Shown: positions 41,568-51,648, counted from the first letter of the stretch. The stretch is 64,000 nucleotides of DNA from Haloplanus rubicundus (GCF_003342675.1 NZ_CP031148.1:2604001-2668000); one strand, 5' to 3'. Made by a program: numbers and translations. The notes: generated from the letters alone by a model not told the origin.

Positions 41568-42227
41568 ATGAGCGTCGTTCTGGAGTTCTCGATTCCGGCC
41601 CGGGAGTTCACGCTCGGACGGGTGCTCGCGGGGCCGCCGGCGATGCACTGCGAACTCGAACGCATCGTCCCGACGGGGGACATGATGATGCCGTTCGTGT
41701 GGGTGACCGGCGACGACCACGAGGCGTTCGCGGAGAGCGTCCGGGAACACGAACTGGTCGAGGAGTTACTGATCCTGGACGCCGTCGGGGAGAGCGCGCT
41801 GTACCGGATCGAGTGGACGGAGGTGCCGACGAACCTGATCGACGGCATCGTCAGAACCGACGCCGTCGTCTTGCAGGCACTGGGGAACGAGACCTGGGAG
41901 TTCCGGCTCCGCTTCCCCGACCACGACGGACTCTCCGCGTTCCACAACTTCGTCGTCGAGAACGACATTCCCTGTCACATCGAGCGGACCTACACGCTGG
42001 CGGAGACGAGCAAGAGCGGCTACCGCTTCGACCTCTCGCAGGAACAGCGGGAGGCCCTCCTGCTCGCGCTCCGGCGTGGCTACTTCGCGACGCCCAGCGA
42101 GGTGACGCTCGACGAACTCGCCGACGAACTGGACATCACCAGACAGGCGCTTTCGGACCGGATTCGTCGGGGAAACGAGCAGTTGCTTCGGAAGGTGTTG
42201 CTCTCCGCGGTCGACGGCCTCGGATAG
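41568..42227 (+). CDS. Bat-type helix-turn-helix regulator (HTH_10)
   Basis: The 219-residue protein has an N-terminal ligand-binding-like domain and the C-terminal HTH_10 domain (QREALLLALRRGYFATPSEVTLDELADELDITRQALSDRIR, in parts) of bacterio-opsin-activator family regulators. It lacks the PAS and GAF domains of full Bat. It lies 63 bp downstream of the acyl-CoA synthetase gene and may control it. The target is not known. Confidence 0.9.
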   Translation: MSVVLEFSIPAREFTLGRVLAGPPAMHCELERIVPTGDMMMPFVWVTGDDHEAFAESVREHELVEELLILDAVGESALYRIEWTEVPTNLIDGIVRTDAVVLQALGNETWEFRLRFPDHDGLSAFHNFVVENDIPCHIERTYTLAETSKSGYRFDLSQEQREALLLALRRGYFATPSEVTLDELADELDITRQALSDRIRRGNEQLLRKVLLSAVDGLG

Positions 42228-42294
42228 GTGGAATGTACCCCTTGACAGGTCAACCCAACCACTGATTCCGGAGTCGGAACAACGAGAGGATAGA

Positions 42295-42678
42295 ATGACT
42301 CCCCCCGGCCCCGACATCTACGAGGCGCTCGTCCATCCGTACCGCCGACGCTTACTGCTCGCCATGCTCAGAGCCGACGACCACGGCGTAGCGTATCCGA
42401 ACCCGCAGGAGTTCGCACCCGTGGTGCAGGGCGACCCCGGTCGGTCGAGACGCATCGCGATGGCGCATACGCACCTGCCGAAACTGGACGACATGGGCAT
42501 CGTCGAGTGGGATCGGGAGGCCGAGGAACTCTCGAAGGGACCGACGTGGGACGAGCTCGAACCGCTGCTCCGTTGGATGGCCAAGAACCGGGACGAGTTA
42601 CCCGAGGGGTGGCTGCCGGAGGAGGCAACCGACTACGACGCGAGCGACGACGCGACGGGGACGCCGTCGGAATCGTAA
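42295..42678 (+). CDS. winged-helix regulator (DUF7344-like)
   Basis: The 127-residue protein has an ArsR-like winged helix (EALVHPYRRRLLLAMLRAD, then HTHLPKLDDMGIVEWDREAEEL). This layout is common in small haloarchaeal regulators. It is on the same strand as the Bat-type regulator 67 bp upstream. No ligand-binding motif is seen. Confidence 0.8.
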   Translation: MTPPGPDIYEALVHPYRRRLLLAMLRADDHGVAYPNPQEFAPVVQGDPGRSRRIAMAHTHLPKLDDMGIVEWDREAEELSKGPTWDELEPLLRWMAKNRDELPEGWLPEEATDYDASDDATGTPSES

Positions 42679-42691
42679 CCGCCGCGCGGGA

Positions 42692-43207
42692 TCAGCCGTC
42701 GTCCGGATCGACGACCTGCGAGGACTCGGCGTACTGAGCGCCCCGCTTCACGTACTCGTCGGCGGCGATGGCGCCCATGTCGCCGTCGACCTCCTTGACG
42801 ACCTCGGCGGGCGTCCCGGCGGCCAGCGTCCCGGGCGGCACGTCGGTGCCGCCGGTGACGACGCTCCCGGCGGCGACGATGGCGCCCTCGCCGATGGTGG
42901 CGTCGTCGAGGACGATGGCGCCCATCCCGATCAGCGCCTCCTCCTCCACCGTCGCGGCGTGGACGATGGCGGTGTGGCCGACGGTGACCCGCGGACCGAG
43001 GACGGCGTCCTCGTGGAGGACGGCGTTGTCCTGCACGTTCGACTCCTCGCCGACGACGATAGGATGTGAATCACCGCGGAGCGTGGCGTTCGGCCACACC
43101 GACGCCGCGCGTTCGAGCGTCACGTCGCCGACGACGACGGCGTCGTCGTCGACGTAGGCGTCTTCGTGGACGGTGGGTTCGACCCCATCGAGGCTTCTGA
43201 GTACCAT
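42692..43207 (-). CDS. gamma-type carbonic anhydrase-like protein
   Basis: The 171-residue left-handed beta-helix is built from hexapeptide repeats. The His ligands of the gamma-carbonic anhydrase class are present (VLHEDAVLG, TVGHTAIVHAA). It forms a trimer with metal between subunits. Many such proteins have CO2 hydratase or unknown acyl activity; without the acidic loop of Cam the activity is uncertain. Confidence 0.9.
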   Translation of the reverse strand: MVLRSLDGVEPTVHEDAYVDDDAVVVGDVTLERAASVWPNATLRGDSHPIVVGEESNVQDNAVLHEDAVLGPRVTVGHTAIVHAATVEEEALIGMGAIVLDDATIGEGAIVAAGSVVTGGTDVPPGTLAAGTPAEVVKEVDGDMGAIAADEYVKRGAQYAESSQVVDPDDG

Positions 43208-43253
43208 GCGAGCGCCTTCGGCAGGGGGGGCTAAAGAGACTGCGGGCTCCTCG

Positions 43254-45848
43254 TCAGCGCCGGCGCCCGAGGAGTTCGTAGTCGTGATCCGGGGTGTACC
43301 GCCGGAACAGCAGACTGTTGGCGAGCACCGAGACGCTGGAGAAGGCCATCGCCCCCGCGGCGAGGACGGGCTGGAGCAGGCCGAGCGACGCCAGCGGGAT
43401 CATCGCGGTGTTGTAGCCGAGCGCCCACACGAGGTTCTGCTTGATCTTCGCGAGCGTCGCGTCGGAGACGCGGATGGCCTTCACCACGTCCAGCGGGTCG
43501 TTGCGCATCAGCGTCACGTCCGCCGCCTCGATGGCCACGTCCGTCCCGGAGCCGATGGCACAGCCGACGTAGGCCACGGCGAGGGCGGGGGCGTCGTTGA
43601 CGCCGTCGCCGACCATCATCACCCGCCGCCCCTCGTCCTGAATCGCCTCGACGGCGTCCGACTTGTCCTCGGGGAGCACCCCCGCGCGGACGTTCGCGGG
43701 GTCGATACCCACCTGCTCCGCGACGGCGCGGGCGGTGCGTTCGTTGTCGCCGGTGAGCATCATCACGTCGACGCCGCGGTCACGGAGCGCGCTCACCGCG
43801 GCCGCCGAACTCCCTTTCACCGTGTCCGCGGCCGCGACGACGCCGACGAGTTCGCCCCCGCCGTCGCCGTCGCCGTCGGCGGGTGCACGCGCGACCAACA
43901 TCGCCGTCTTGCCTTCCGACTCCAGTCGCTCCATCGTCTCCGCCGCGGGCGAGGGGTCGATCCCCACGTCGCGGAGGAGTTTCCGGTTGCCGACGAACAC
44001 CGTATCCGCACCCACGGTGGCCCGGACGCCGTGCCCGGGAACGTTCTCGAAGCCGTCGGCGTCGCCGACGTCGACACCGCGGTCCCGCGCCCCCTCGACG
44101 ATGGCGCGGGCGAGGGGGTGTTCGCTCCCGCGTTCGGCCGTCGCGGCGAGGCGGAGCACCTCGTCGTCGGTCAGGCCCTCCGGGCGGTCCAACTGCCCGC
44201 CGTCGGCCATCGTCCCGTCGACGACGACCACGTCGGTCAGTTCCATCTCGCCTTCGGTCAGCGTCCCCGTCTTGTCGAAGACGACCGTATCCACGTCCTT
44301 CGCGCGTTCGAGTACGTCGCCGCCCTTGAACAGCACGCCGTTCCCCGCGCCGATGGTGGTGCCGACCATCGTCGCCGCCGGGGTGGCGAGCCCCAGCGCA
44401 CAGGGGCAGGCGATGAGGACGGCGGAGGCGAAGACGACGACGGCGAACTCGAAGACGGAGACGGTGCCGCCGACGACGGCCGGGCCGCCCGCCACCAAGC
44501 TCCACAGCGGGAGCCACGAGACGAGCCCGTAGAGCGCTTCGGGCGCGAGATACCAGCCGACGCTCCAGAGGACGGCGTTGGCGATGACTGCGGGGACGAA
44601 GTACGCCGAGATGCGGTCGGCGAGGTTCTGAATCTCGGGCTGGCGGGACTGCGCCTCGCTGACCGTCCGGACGATGCCCTGGAGCGCCGTGTCCTCGCCC
44701 ACCTTCGTCGCCTCGACGATCAGGACGCCGTTCTCGTTGATCGTCGACCCGATCACCTCGTCGCCCTCGCCTTTCTCGACGGGGACGGACTCGCCGGTCA
44801 GCGTCGACTCGTCGACCGCCGACTGGCCGGAGACGACGACGCCGTCGGTCGGAACCTTCTCGCCGGGGCGGACCTTCATCCGGTCGCCAACCGCGACGTC
44901 TTCGAGTGGCACCTCCCGCTCGATGCCGTCGTCGTCGACGAGCGTCGCCGTGTCGGCCTCCATCTCCAGCAGTTTCCGCAGGGCCTCGCCGGCCTGCCCC
45001 TTCGACCGAGCTTCGAGGTAGTTGCCGAGCGTGATGAACACGAGGATGAGCGCCGCGGTGTCGAAGTAGAGGCTCCCGGCGATGGCGCCGAGGAGGACGG
45101 CGACGGAGTAGAGGTAGGCCGTCGACGACCCCAGCGCGATCAGCACGTCCATGTTGGCGCGGCGGTTCTTCACGAGCGCCTTGTAGGAGTTCCTGTAGAA
45201 CGGCCAGCCGAGGACGGCCTGCACCGGCGTCGCGAGCAGGAACTCGACCCAGCCGAACTCGACGCCGAGGACGCGGTCGGGGAGGACGCCGCCACCGAGG
45301 AGGAACCGCTCGGCGAGAAAGAGGAGAAGCGGCGCCGCGAGCGCCGCGCCGAACAGCGTCAGTCGGCGCTGTTTCCGAATCTCGGCTCGGCGGGCGGCGT
45401 CGCGGGCGTCGGTGCCGCCGCCGTCCTCCTCGCGAACCGGCGAGTAGCCCGCGTCCGCGACGGCGTCGTACAGCGCGTCCATCGACGCCTCGCCGGGGAG
45501 GTAGGTGACCCGCGCCTCGTCGGTGGCGTAGTTCACCTCGGCGTCGACGACGCCCGGGACGGCTTCGAGCGCCGTCTCGTTCGTGTCCGCGCAGTTCGCA
45601 CACGTCATGTCGGTGATCGCGATGGTCACGGATTCCGTGACGGCGCCGTAGCCCGCGTCCTCGACCGCCGCGACGATAGCCCCGAGGGTCGTCGCGTCGG
45701 GGTCGTACTCGACGGTGCCCTCGTCGGTGGCGAAATTGACCGACGCGTCCGTCACGCCGTCGAGCGCCGTGACCGCGTCCTCGACCGTCGCCGAACAGTT
45801 GGCACAGGACATCTCCGTGATGTCGAGGTGCGTCGTACGTACTCCCAT
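43254..45848 (-). CDS. copA: Cu+-exporting P1B-type ATPase with two heavy-metal domains
   Basis: The 864-residue pump from ATG 45848 has two N-terminal HMA domains (MSCANC, Cys15/18; MTCANC, Cys83/86), the TM metal site [13 protein letters not shown], phosphorylation site DKTGTLTEG, the HP motif (SEHPLA) and the hinge [12 protein letters not shown]. These mark a P1B-1 Cu+ exporter. It removes excess copper from the cytoplasm. An alternative start at 45932 adds a basic leader. No CopZ gene or Cu regulator is adjacent. Confidence 0.94.
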   Translation of the reverse strand: MGVRTTHLDITEMSCANCSATVEDAVTALDGVTDASVNFATDEGTVEYDPDATTLGAIVAAVEDAGYGAVTESVTIAITDMTCANCADTNETALEAVPGVVDAEVNYATDEARVTYLPGEASMDALYDAVADAGYSPVREEDGGGTDARDAARRAEIRKQRRLTLFGAALAAPLLLFLAERFLLGGGVLPDRVLGVEFGWVEFLLATPVQAVLGWPFYRNSYKALVKNRRANMDVLIALGSSTAYLYSVAVLLGAIAGSLYFDTAALILVFITLGNYLEARSKGQAGEALRKLLEMEADTATLVDDDGIEREVPLEDVAVGDRMKVRPGEKVPTDGVVVSGQSAVDESTLTGESVPVEKGEGDEVIGSTINENGVLIVEATKVGEDTALQGIVRTVSEAQSRQPEIQNLADRISAYFVPAVIANAVLWSVGWYLAPEALYGLVSWLPLWSLVAGGPAVVGGTVSVFEFAVVVFASAVLIACPCALGLATPAATMVGTTIGAGNGVLFKGGDVLERAKDVDTVVFDKTGTLTEGEMELTDVVVVDGTMADGGQLDRPEGLTDDEVLRLAATAERGSEHPLARAIVEGARDRGVDVGDADGFENVPGHGVRATVGADTVFVGNRKLLRDVGIDPSPAAETMERLESEGKTAMLVARAPADGDGDGGGELVGVVAAADTVKGSSAAAVSALRDRGVDVMMLTGDNERTARAVAEQVGIDPANVRAGVLPEDKSDAVEAIQDEGRRVMMVGDGVNDAPALAVAYVGCAIGSGTDVAIEAADVTLMRNDPLDVVKAIRVSDATLAKIKQNLVWALGYNTAMIPLASLGLLQPVLAAGAMAFSSVSVLANSLLFRRYTPDHDYELLGRRR

Positions 45849-46089
45849 CTTACTGCTCACTACGTGATCCCCACTTAGTTCACTTGCTCCTTTGAAACCG
45901 CCGTCCCTTCGCGTTTTCACTTTCGATTCCAAACCGATCGGCGGCTGACGGCCGGGACGTTGGGTCGGTCCGGACGGGTGCCGCCGCCGCAGGGTGATCG
46001 CCTCGTGGGTGAGGCTGGTCGTCGCGTCCCGCCGGACCGCAGGGGCGCGGCTCCGGCGTCGGGGCCGAGTGGCTATGCCGACACTCCGG
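45849..46089. other. intergenic region upstream of copA
   Basis: No gene is supported in these 241 bases. About 30 bases before copA ATG 45848 the minus strand reads GAACTAAGTGG, a possible TATA region. It lies within GTGA...TCAC inverted tetramers that could be part of a copper operator. Confidence 0.35.
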
Positions 46090-46521
46090 CTACAGCCGGC
46101 CGCTGCCGACGTAGGCCAGGGCGAGGCACCCGACGAGGAGCAGCCCGCCGAACGGGTGGTCCGGGAGCGAACCGGGCGCGTCGCCGACGGCGCCGACGAG
46201 GGCGACGACGACGGCGACGGCGGTGGGGAGGGGGTGAGCGCGCAGTTCCCTGCCGAACGCCCGGACGGACCAGTAGCCCGTCGCCAGCGACGACGCGACG
46301 GCGGTCCCGAGCGACCGGTCGGCCGCGGGCGGGTCGGCCGCGGTGAACCCGTCGAAGGCGTCGGCGTCGACGCTGACGAGTTCGCCCGTGTGAGCGCGGT
46401 GCCCGTCGGCGTCGGTGACCCGGAGGAGCGTCACCGTGCCGTCGCCCGTGCCGACGACGCGGTAGACCCCGTCGGGGTAGTCGGCGTCGGTCGGGACGAC
46501 GTGTTCGTAGGGGGCGGGCAT
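46090..46521 (-). CDS. haloarchaeal membrane protein, unassigned
   Basis: The 143-residue protein has an N-terminal soluble beta-rich half ([24 protein letters not shown], in parts) and two C-terminal helices. It seems to be one of the uncharacterised haloarchaeal families. It is divergent from the AIM24 gene, 118 bp away. Confidence 0.7.
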   Translation of the reverse strand: MPAPYEHVVPTDADYPDGVYRVVGTGDGTVTLLRVTDADGHRAHTGELVSVDADAFDGFTAADPPAADRSLGTAVASSLATGYWSVRAFGRELRAHPLPTAVAVVVALVGAVGDAPGSLPDHPFGGLLLVGCLALAYVGSGRL

Positions 46522-46578
46522 CGTCACCGACGTGGTGCGTGACAGGGTAAAACGGTCGGGGCACGCTATCCACTCCCA

Positions 46579-46592
46579 CAAATTCGAATTTG
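46579..46592. promoter_or_regulatory. 14-bp perfect palindrome upstream of the AIM24 gene
   Basis: CAAATTCGAATTTG is a perfect palindrome in an otherwise GC-rich stretch. It lies 13 bases before the TATA-like CATATAC (46606-46612), a suitable place for a regulator dimer. It could also serve the divergent membrane-protein gene. Confidence 0.55.
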
Positions 46593-46639
46593 AGTCTACG
46601 GGAGGCATATACGACCGCCGACGGACCGTGGACGTACAC

Positions 46640-47299
46640 ATGGAGATCGACGAGTTCACGCGAGCCAACGCGCCCGCGGAGGGCGGCGACGGCTTCCAAC
46701 TGGAGAACAAGCGCCTGCTGGACGTCCCGGTCGACGGCACGGTGATGGTCAGGGCCGGCTCGATGATCGGCTACACCGGCGAGATGACGTTCACGGGGAA
46801 GTCCTCGGCGGAAGGGGGACTGACCGGCTTCGTCAAGGAGGCGGTGTCGAGCGAAGGCACGCCGATCATGGAGGCAGAGGGGAGGGGCCACCTCTACGTC
46901 GCCGACCGGGGCAAGAAGGTACAGGTGCTCGAACTCGGCGACGGGGAGGCCATCTCGGTCAACGGCAGCGACGTCCTCGCGTTCGAGTCGACGGTCGACT
47001 ACGAAATCACCACCATCGGCGGCATCTCCGAGGCCGCGGCCGGCGGGCTGACGAACGTCCACCTCGGCGGCCCCGGACAGGTGGCAATCACGACACACGG
47101 CGACCCGCTGGTGCTGTCGCCGCCCGTCGTCACCGACCCCGACGCGACGGTGGCGTGGAGCACCGATCTATCGCCCTCCGTGGGGACGAACAAGGCCATC
47201 GAAATCGGCCAGACCTCCGGCGAGTCGATCCAGATGGAGTTCACCGGGTCGGAGGGGTTCGTCGTCATCCAGCCCTACGAGGAAGCACAGCAGGTGTAG
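46640..47299 (+). CDS. AIM24 family protein
   Basis: The 219-residue all-beta protein starts at ATG 46640, 28 bases after the TATA-like CATATAC. It has the AIM24/TerB-like barrel pattern (QLENKRLLDVPVDGTVMVRAGSM, in parts, and the C-terminal GSEGFVVIQPYEE). The family includes mitochondrial biogenesis factor AIM24; archaeal members have no known role. Confidence 0.85.
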   Translation: MEIDEFTRANAPAEGGDGFQLENKRLLDVPVDGTVMVRAGSMIGYTGEMTFTGKSSAEGGLTGFVKEAVSSEGTPIMEAEGRGHLYVADRGKKVQVLELGDGEAISVNGSDVLAFESTVDYEITTIGGISEAAAGGLTNVHLGGPGQVAITTHGDPLVLSPPVVTDPDATVAWSTDLSPSVGTNKAIEIGQTSGESIQMEFTGSEGFVVIQPYEEAQQV

Positions 47300-47319
47300 G
47301 TCGACGCGCCCAGCGCCCG

Positions 47320-47340
47320 GTTATAAATAACTGAAATATC
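47320..47340 (+). promoter_or_regulatory. TATA promoter of the NSS symporter gene
   Basis: GTTATAAATAACTGAAATATC is markedly AT-rich. The TATA-like TTATAAATA (47321-47329) lies about 25-30 bases before ATG 47352. Confidence 0.65.
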
Positions 47341-47351
47341 TATCCAGCTAC

Positions 47352-48770
47352 ATGTCTCCCGAGCGCTGGTCGTCGGGGCCGGGATTCCTGCTGTCGGCCG
47401 TCGGCGCGGCGGTCGGTCTCGGCAACATCTGGCGGTTCTCCGCCGTCCTCGGCGCGAACGGGGGCGGCGCGTATCTCGTCCCCTACCTCGTCGCGGCGTT
47501 CGGCCTCGCCGTCCCGATGCTCGTCCTCGAGTTGGCGGTGGGACGGACGCTCCGTTCGGACGTGGTCTCCGCGTTCCGGAGCGTCGACGCCGACTACACG
47601 GCGCTCGGCTGGCTGGTCGTGGGCGGCGTGTTGCTCGTCCTGAGCTACTACCTCGTCCTCACCGGCTGGGTGTTCGGCTTCCTGCTCTCGTGGCTCGGGG
47701 GCACGGGGACGACGTTCGCGACCTTCACCGCGGGGTGGCTCCCGGTGGGCTATTTCGTCGTCGCCACCGTCCTGACGGGCGTCGTCGTCGCCCGCGGGGT
47801 GCGGGGTGGGATCGAGCGACTGTCGAACGTCGTGATGCCGACCGTCTTCGCGCTTCTCCTCTCGCTCGCCGTCTACGCCGTCACCCTCCCGGGCTGGGAG
47901 CGGGCGCTCGATTTCCTCGTTACCCCCGACCTCACGGTCCTCGCCGACCCGGGCCTCTGGAGCGCAGCGGTCGGGCAGGTGTTTTTTTCGCTGTCGGTCG
48001 GGCAGGGCATCATGCTGACCTACGGGAGCTACGTCGACGAGGGGGCCGACCTCCTCCGGTCGTCGCTGCTGATCACCGTCGCCGACATCGCGGCGGCCCT
48101 GCTCGCCGGCTTCGTCATCTTCCCCATCGTGTTCAGCTTCGGTCTCGCGCCGACGCTCGGCACCGAACTCGCCTTCACGACGCTCCCGGCCGCGTTCGCG
48201 CCGATGGGGATCGGCCGCGTCGTCGCCGTCGCCTTCTTCGGCCTCCTCTTTTTCGCCGCGCTCAGTTCCTCGGTCGCCCTCCTCGAAGTCGGCGTCGCGG
48301 CCGCGACGAACACGACGCGTCTCGGCCGCGGGCGGGCGACGCTCCTCCTGACCGCCGGCGTCTTCCTGGCCGGCCTCCCCTCCGCCCTGAGCTACAGTCC
48401 CCTCGAACTCGCCGTCGCCGGCACGCCGGTGCTCGACCTCGTCGACGAGTCGGTGGGGACGTACGCGCTCCCGGTGTCCGCCGTCCTGATCGCGCTCGTG
48501 TTCGTCCACGGTGCCGACTTCGACCCCGTGCGCGACGAGTTGGGTCGCCTCCTCCCGCTCGTCCGCTACGTCATCCCGCCGGCCCTCGTGGCCGTCACGG
48601 GGGCTAAGGCGGCCGGCGTCGCGCGGCCGGCGTGGCGCCTGTTGGTCGACGGCGCGCGCGACGAGCCGCTGGCGCTCGTCGCCACCACCGTCGCGCTGGC
48701 GGCGCTCGGTGCGGTCGGGTGGTTGCTCCGGGCGCGGCTGTCCTATCCGCGCCGACGGGGACGCGGCTGA
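47352..48770 (+). CDS. neurotransmitter:sodium symporter family (NSS/SNF) transporter
   Basis: This 472-residue protein has about 12 helices with the NSS TM1 motif SAVGAAVGLGNIWRFS and the extended GGGAYLVPYL region for sodium sites. TM6 and TM8 residues (SLSVGQGIMLTYGSY) fit. NSS proteins take up amino acids with Na+. The substrate is not predicted. Confidence 0.93.
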   Translation: MSPERWSSGPGFLLSAVGAAVGLGNIWRFSAVLGANGGGAYLVPYLVAAFGLAVPMLVLELAVGRTLRSDVVSAFRSVDADYTALGWLVVGGVLLVLSYYLVLTGWVFGFLLSWLGGTGTTFATFTAGWLPVGYFVVATVLTGVVVARGVRGGIERLSNVVMPTVFALLLSLAVYAVTLPGWERALDFLVTPDLTVLADPGLWSAAVGQVFFSLSVGQGIMLTYGSYVDEGADLLRSSLLITVADIAAALLAGFVIFPIVFSFGLAPTLGTELAFTTLPAAFAPMGIGRVVAVAFFGLLFFAALSSSVALLEVGVAAATNTTRLGRGRATLLLTAGVFLAGLPSALSYSPLELAVAGTPVLDLVDESVGTYALPVSAVLIALVFVHGADFDPVRDELGRLLPLVRYVIPPALVAVTGAKAAGVARPAWRLLVDGARDEPLALVATTVALAALGAVGWLLRARLSYPRRRGRG

Positions 48771-48832
48771 ACGGGCGACGGCGACGGGCGCCGCGGCACA
48801 AACTTCATTCACGGGGCGCGTCGCTACGTGGT

Positions 48833-49885
48833 ATGGTCTCCCGCAGAACGACGCTCCGATCCGCCGGCCTCCTCCTCGGCGGCACCGGCGCCGGCTGTCT
48901 CGGCGGCGGCCCCGACGCCGACCGTGTCCGCTGGCGAAAGGGAATTTCCGGTGGCCTAGCCCTCGACGGCGACGACCTGTTCGTCCTCGACTACCTGACG
49001 CTCCACGCGCTGTCGTCGGCCGACGGGGAGCGGCGGTGGGCAATCGAGTACGACGACGACGACTTCGAGCGGCGCCTCTGTCTGCGCTCCGACATCGTCG
49101 CCGACGACCGATACGTCTACCTCCCCGGCTGTGACGGGTTACGGGCGCTCCGACGGTCGGACGGCGAACGGGCGTGGTTCGTCGGCTCGGCGCTTCGGAC
49201 GGGCATCGGCCACGCCGGCGGGCGGGTGTACGCGAACGCCGACGACCTCCTCGCCATCGACGCGGAGACGGGAGCGGTCGACTGGCGCGTCGCGGTCGGC
49301 GGCGACCGGCTCGCGTCGCCGGCGGCGACCGAGGACGGCGTCGTCTTCGTCAACCGTGTCGACGGCGTCGTCGCCGCATTCGACGCCGACGGCGAGCACC
49401 GGTGGACCCACCGGACGGACGTGGAGACGCGGTCGCCGACGATCCGGGACGGAACCGTCTACGTCGCCACGTCGCCCGACCCCGGGCGTGCCGGACGGCT
49501 ACTGGCGCTCGACCTCGCGGACGGCGCCGTCCGGTGGGCGGTCGATACGCCGTCGCCGAAACGCGGGACGCGACCCGTCGTCGACGGCGACGCGGTGTAT
49601 CTCGGCTGTACCGGCCGCGACAGCGGACGCCTCGTCTCGCGTTCGCGGACCGACGGCGCCGAGCGGTGGACCTTCGCGGACGACAACAGCACCGTCTACG
49701 AACCCGCGGTGGCCGGCGACCGCGTGTACGCCGGATCGAACGACGACACGCTGTACGCCCTCTCCCGAGACGGCGACCTGCTGTGGCGGGTCGAGATGGA
49801 CAGCACCGTCGGCTCGGTCGCCGTCGACGCCGACCGCGTCTACGCGTCGAGCAACGAGCGACTGGTCGGCGTCGAGCGGGACTGA
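48833..49885 (+). CDS. PQQ-like beta-propeller lipoprotein
   Basis: The 350-residue product has an export signal (SRRTTLRSAGLLLGG) with lipobox GAGC. Six or seven PQQ-like repeats follow, marked by GERRWAIEY, GERAWFVGS, GAVDWRVAV, GEHRWTHRT, GAVRWAVDT and GAERWTFAD. It is anchored outside the membrane. There are no active-site residues of quinoprotein dehydrogenases, so it is probably a scaffold or BamB-like binding protein. It lies 63 bp after the NSS gene. Confidence 0.9.
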   Translation: MVSRRTTLRSAGLLLGGTGAGCLGGGPDADRVRWRKGISGGLALDGDDLFVLDYLTLHALSSADGERRWAIEYDDDDFERRLCLRSDIVADDRYVYLPGCDGLRALRRSDGERAWFVGSALRTGIGHAGGRVYANADDLLAIDAETGAVDWRVAVGGDRLASPAATEDGVVFVNRVDGVVAAFDADGEHRWTHRTDVETRSPTIRDGTVYVATSPDPGRAGRLLALDLADGAVRWAVDTPSPKRGTRPVVDGDAVYLGCTGRDSGRLVSRSRTDGAERWTFADDNSTVYEPAVAGDRVYAGSNDDTLYALSRDGDLLWRVEMDSTVGSVAVDADRVYASSNERLVGVERD

Positions 49886-49890
49886 TCCCG

Positions 49891-50289
49891 TCAGTCGCGA
49901 CCTTCGACGGCCGCGAGCACGCGTTCGAAGCGCTCGCGGACGTCGCTGGCAATCGCGTCGAGTGCCGGATTCGACGCCACGTCGAGGAGGCGCTCCGGGT
50001 CGACGGCGCTCACGGCGACGTCGCCCTCGTCGGTTTCGTAGACGATCACGTTACACGGGAGAAGCGCCCCGAGCGTCGGTTCCTCGCTCAGCCCCTCGTG
50101 CGCCAGTTCGGGGTTGCAAGCACCGAGAATTCGGTAGCGTCGGAACTGCTCGCCGAGCTTCTCTTCGAACGTCGCCCGCACGTCGATGTCACAGAGGACG
50201 CCGAACCCCTCGGCTTCCAGCGCCACGATAGTCGAATCGACGGTGTCGGCGAAACTGTCGTCCGAGTGGACGTCCATAGTATAGGGCAT
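49891..50289 (-). CDS. DUF302 family protein
   Basis: The 132-residue protein has the DUF302 pattern (DSFADTVDSTIVALEAEGFGVLCDIDVRATFEEKLG, in parts; ILGACNPELAHEGL; LLPCNVIVYE). The family is often linked to redox or heavy-metal genes, but no activity is known. It is convergent with the PQQ-like gene, 5 bp away. The ATG at 50277 is an alternative start. Confidence 0.9.
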   Translation of the reverse strand: MPYTMDVHSDDSFADTVDSTIVALEAEGFGVLCDIDVRATFEEKLGEQFRRYRILGACNPELAHEGLSEEPTLGALLPCNVIVYETDEGDVAVSAVDPERLLDVASNPALDAIASDVRERFERVLAAVEGRD

Positions 50290-50433
50290 ACACTACAATA
50301 TTGTCGGTGGGAGGGAAAGATGTTGCGTAAGTCGGATACGCCACCAAACGCCACGACCGGCGAAGTTGGCCGAGAGCGGTGACGGCGGACGTGACGACGT
50401 GAGCGGTTCCCGCGTCCTCACGCCACGTCGACG

Positions 50434-50535
50434 CTACTCCAGCCGTTCGGCGTACGCGAAGTCGGCCTCGGTGGCGTCGTGACACTCGCCGTCGAGCCTG
50501 ATCCGCCACCCGTGCAACGCCGTCGGATCGTCTCG
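50434..50535 (-). pseudogene. C-terminal remnant of a DUF309 gene, split by the island
   Basis: The minus strand reads DDPTALHGWRIRLDG...FAYAERLE followed by a stop at 50434. It matches the end of the intact DUF309 protein at 60.8-61.3 kb ([15 protein letters not shown]...REYAERLE). Homology stops at about 50532, where base composition also changes. The N-terminal part of the same gene, in the same orientation, is at 61.3-61.5 kb; about 75 residues between the two pieces are missing. Confidence 0.85.
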
Positions 50536-50539
50536 CTTC

Positions 50540-51303
50540 CGGGGGCTGCCGACACTGACCTCGAATTGGAGAATACGGTTCTACAGATCGCTAGTGACCT
50601 CGAGGAAGTTAGCGAAGATGCTATTGCAGTCACGCCGGAGAGCGCGTTCGTCGAACGGATAGTCGACGAAGCAGCCGACCGAACTCCCGTCGGATCGATA
50701 TCGCTCACGGGGGAGAACTCCGAGATTAGACTACCGGAGTGGATCACAGCTGGGCCAGTCGAGGTCGCAGACCGAGCGTTCACCCCCTACTACGACCGGC
50801 GAGCACTCTGTGTTCTTTTTCACGTCGGGATCGAGACGGTCAGCGAGTACCAACGTGAGGGACCCCGTGCAATCGCCATCGATCTCAACGATCACGAAGA
50901 ACGTCCACGCCTCGCGGAAAGTTACTTAGATCTGACCGAAGTCGGTCGACAGCAATCATTCTCTGAGGAAACGTCCGTTGATGCGCGAAGAGTAGAGGAA
51001 GCGATCGAGTTCGCTCGAACAGCGGTCGTAGACGAAGTAGACCCGACAGTAAAAGAGACACAGGAGCGCGCGACCCGTGCTGCCGAAGTCGAACTCGACG
51101 AGTATCGACAGTTCGTACGCCAGCGTCGCGATGAGCTGAAAGACGAAATCGACAACATCAACGAGCGTATCGAAGAGGTGAACGAAGCGATCGATAGCGC
51201 ACCGACACAGGACGAACGTGTCGACGCTCTTCGAAAGCGGAAGGAGCTAAGCTCCGAGGTAGAGGATCTACGTACGGAATTGAACGAACTTATCGACGCC
51301 ATT
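50540..51303 (+). pseudogene. internal fragment of a large SNF2/RapA-like helicase C-terminal region
   Basis: An open plus frame (part of 50479-51546) encodes DLELENTVLQIASDLEEV, a beta-rich part (FTPYYDRRALCVLFHVGIE) and a long charged coiled coil (ERIEEVNEAIDSAPTQDERVDALRKRKEL, in parts). There is no helicase core and no natural start: the frame opens inside the DUF309 remnant, and the product after about 51300 is merely antisense to the next fragment. I recall similar C-termini in large haloarchaeal SNF2 helicases such as DISARM DrmD; this assignment is tentative. Confidence 0.55.
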
Positions 51304-51648
51304 CTGGTCGAGAATTTTGAGAATCTCCTCGCTGAGTGCGCCTTCGGCCTGTCCACGAAAGATGTTCCACGTGTTGGTCTGCTGCAAATCGATCTGCTTC
51401 TCACTGTTGAGGGATTTGTAAAACGTCGCAGGTACGTAGAGATCCCCTACATGAGGAGTGGTGGGCTGATCGAGCGTTGTCTGCGTCTGCGAAGTGAAAA
51501 CTGCGGAATCAGCGAGTCGTGTGAGAAGGACATCAGCTACCAGTAGAGAGGGATCGAGAAGTATCTCTACTGGCGGCTGGAACTTACCGCTGATCTCTGA
51601 TCTAATCGAATCGTTTTCAGCAGCCATCATCTCTGCCTGGATAGACAT
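51268..51648 (-). pseudogene. truncated gene, possible PIN-like N-terminal half
   Basis: A minus frame of 126 codons from ATG 51648 gives a protein-like sequence (VEILLDPSLLVADVLLTRL, HVGDLYVPATFYKSL). Its last residues are antisense to the helicase fragment, so its 3' end seems lost at the same junction (about 51300). An early Asp after a strand and a VPATFYKSL segment suggest a PIN-like fold, which is a weak guess. Confidence 0.4.

Noticed and set aside
39723-41750. 675-codon minus-strand frame opposite the acyl-CoA synthetase gene
   Set aside because: Repetitive Val/Asp/Arg-rich translation without family features; the plus strand carries all AMP-ligase motifs.
43173-45878. 901-codon plus-strand frame antisense to copA
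   Set aside because: Same reason: a codon-bias shadow of the ATPase gene with low-complexity product.
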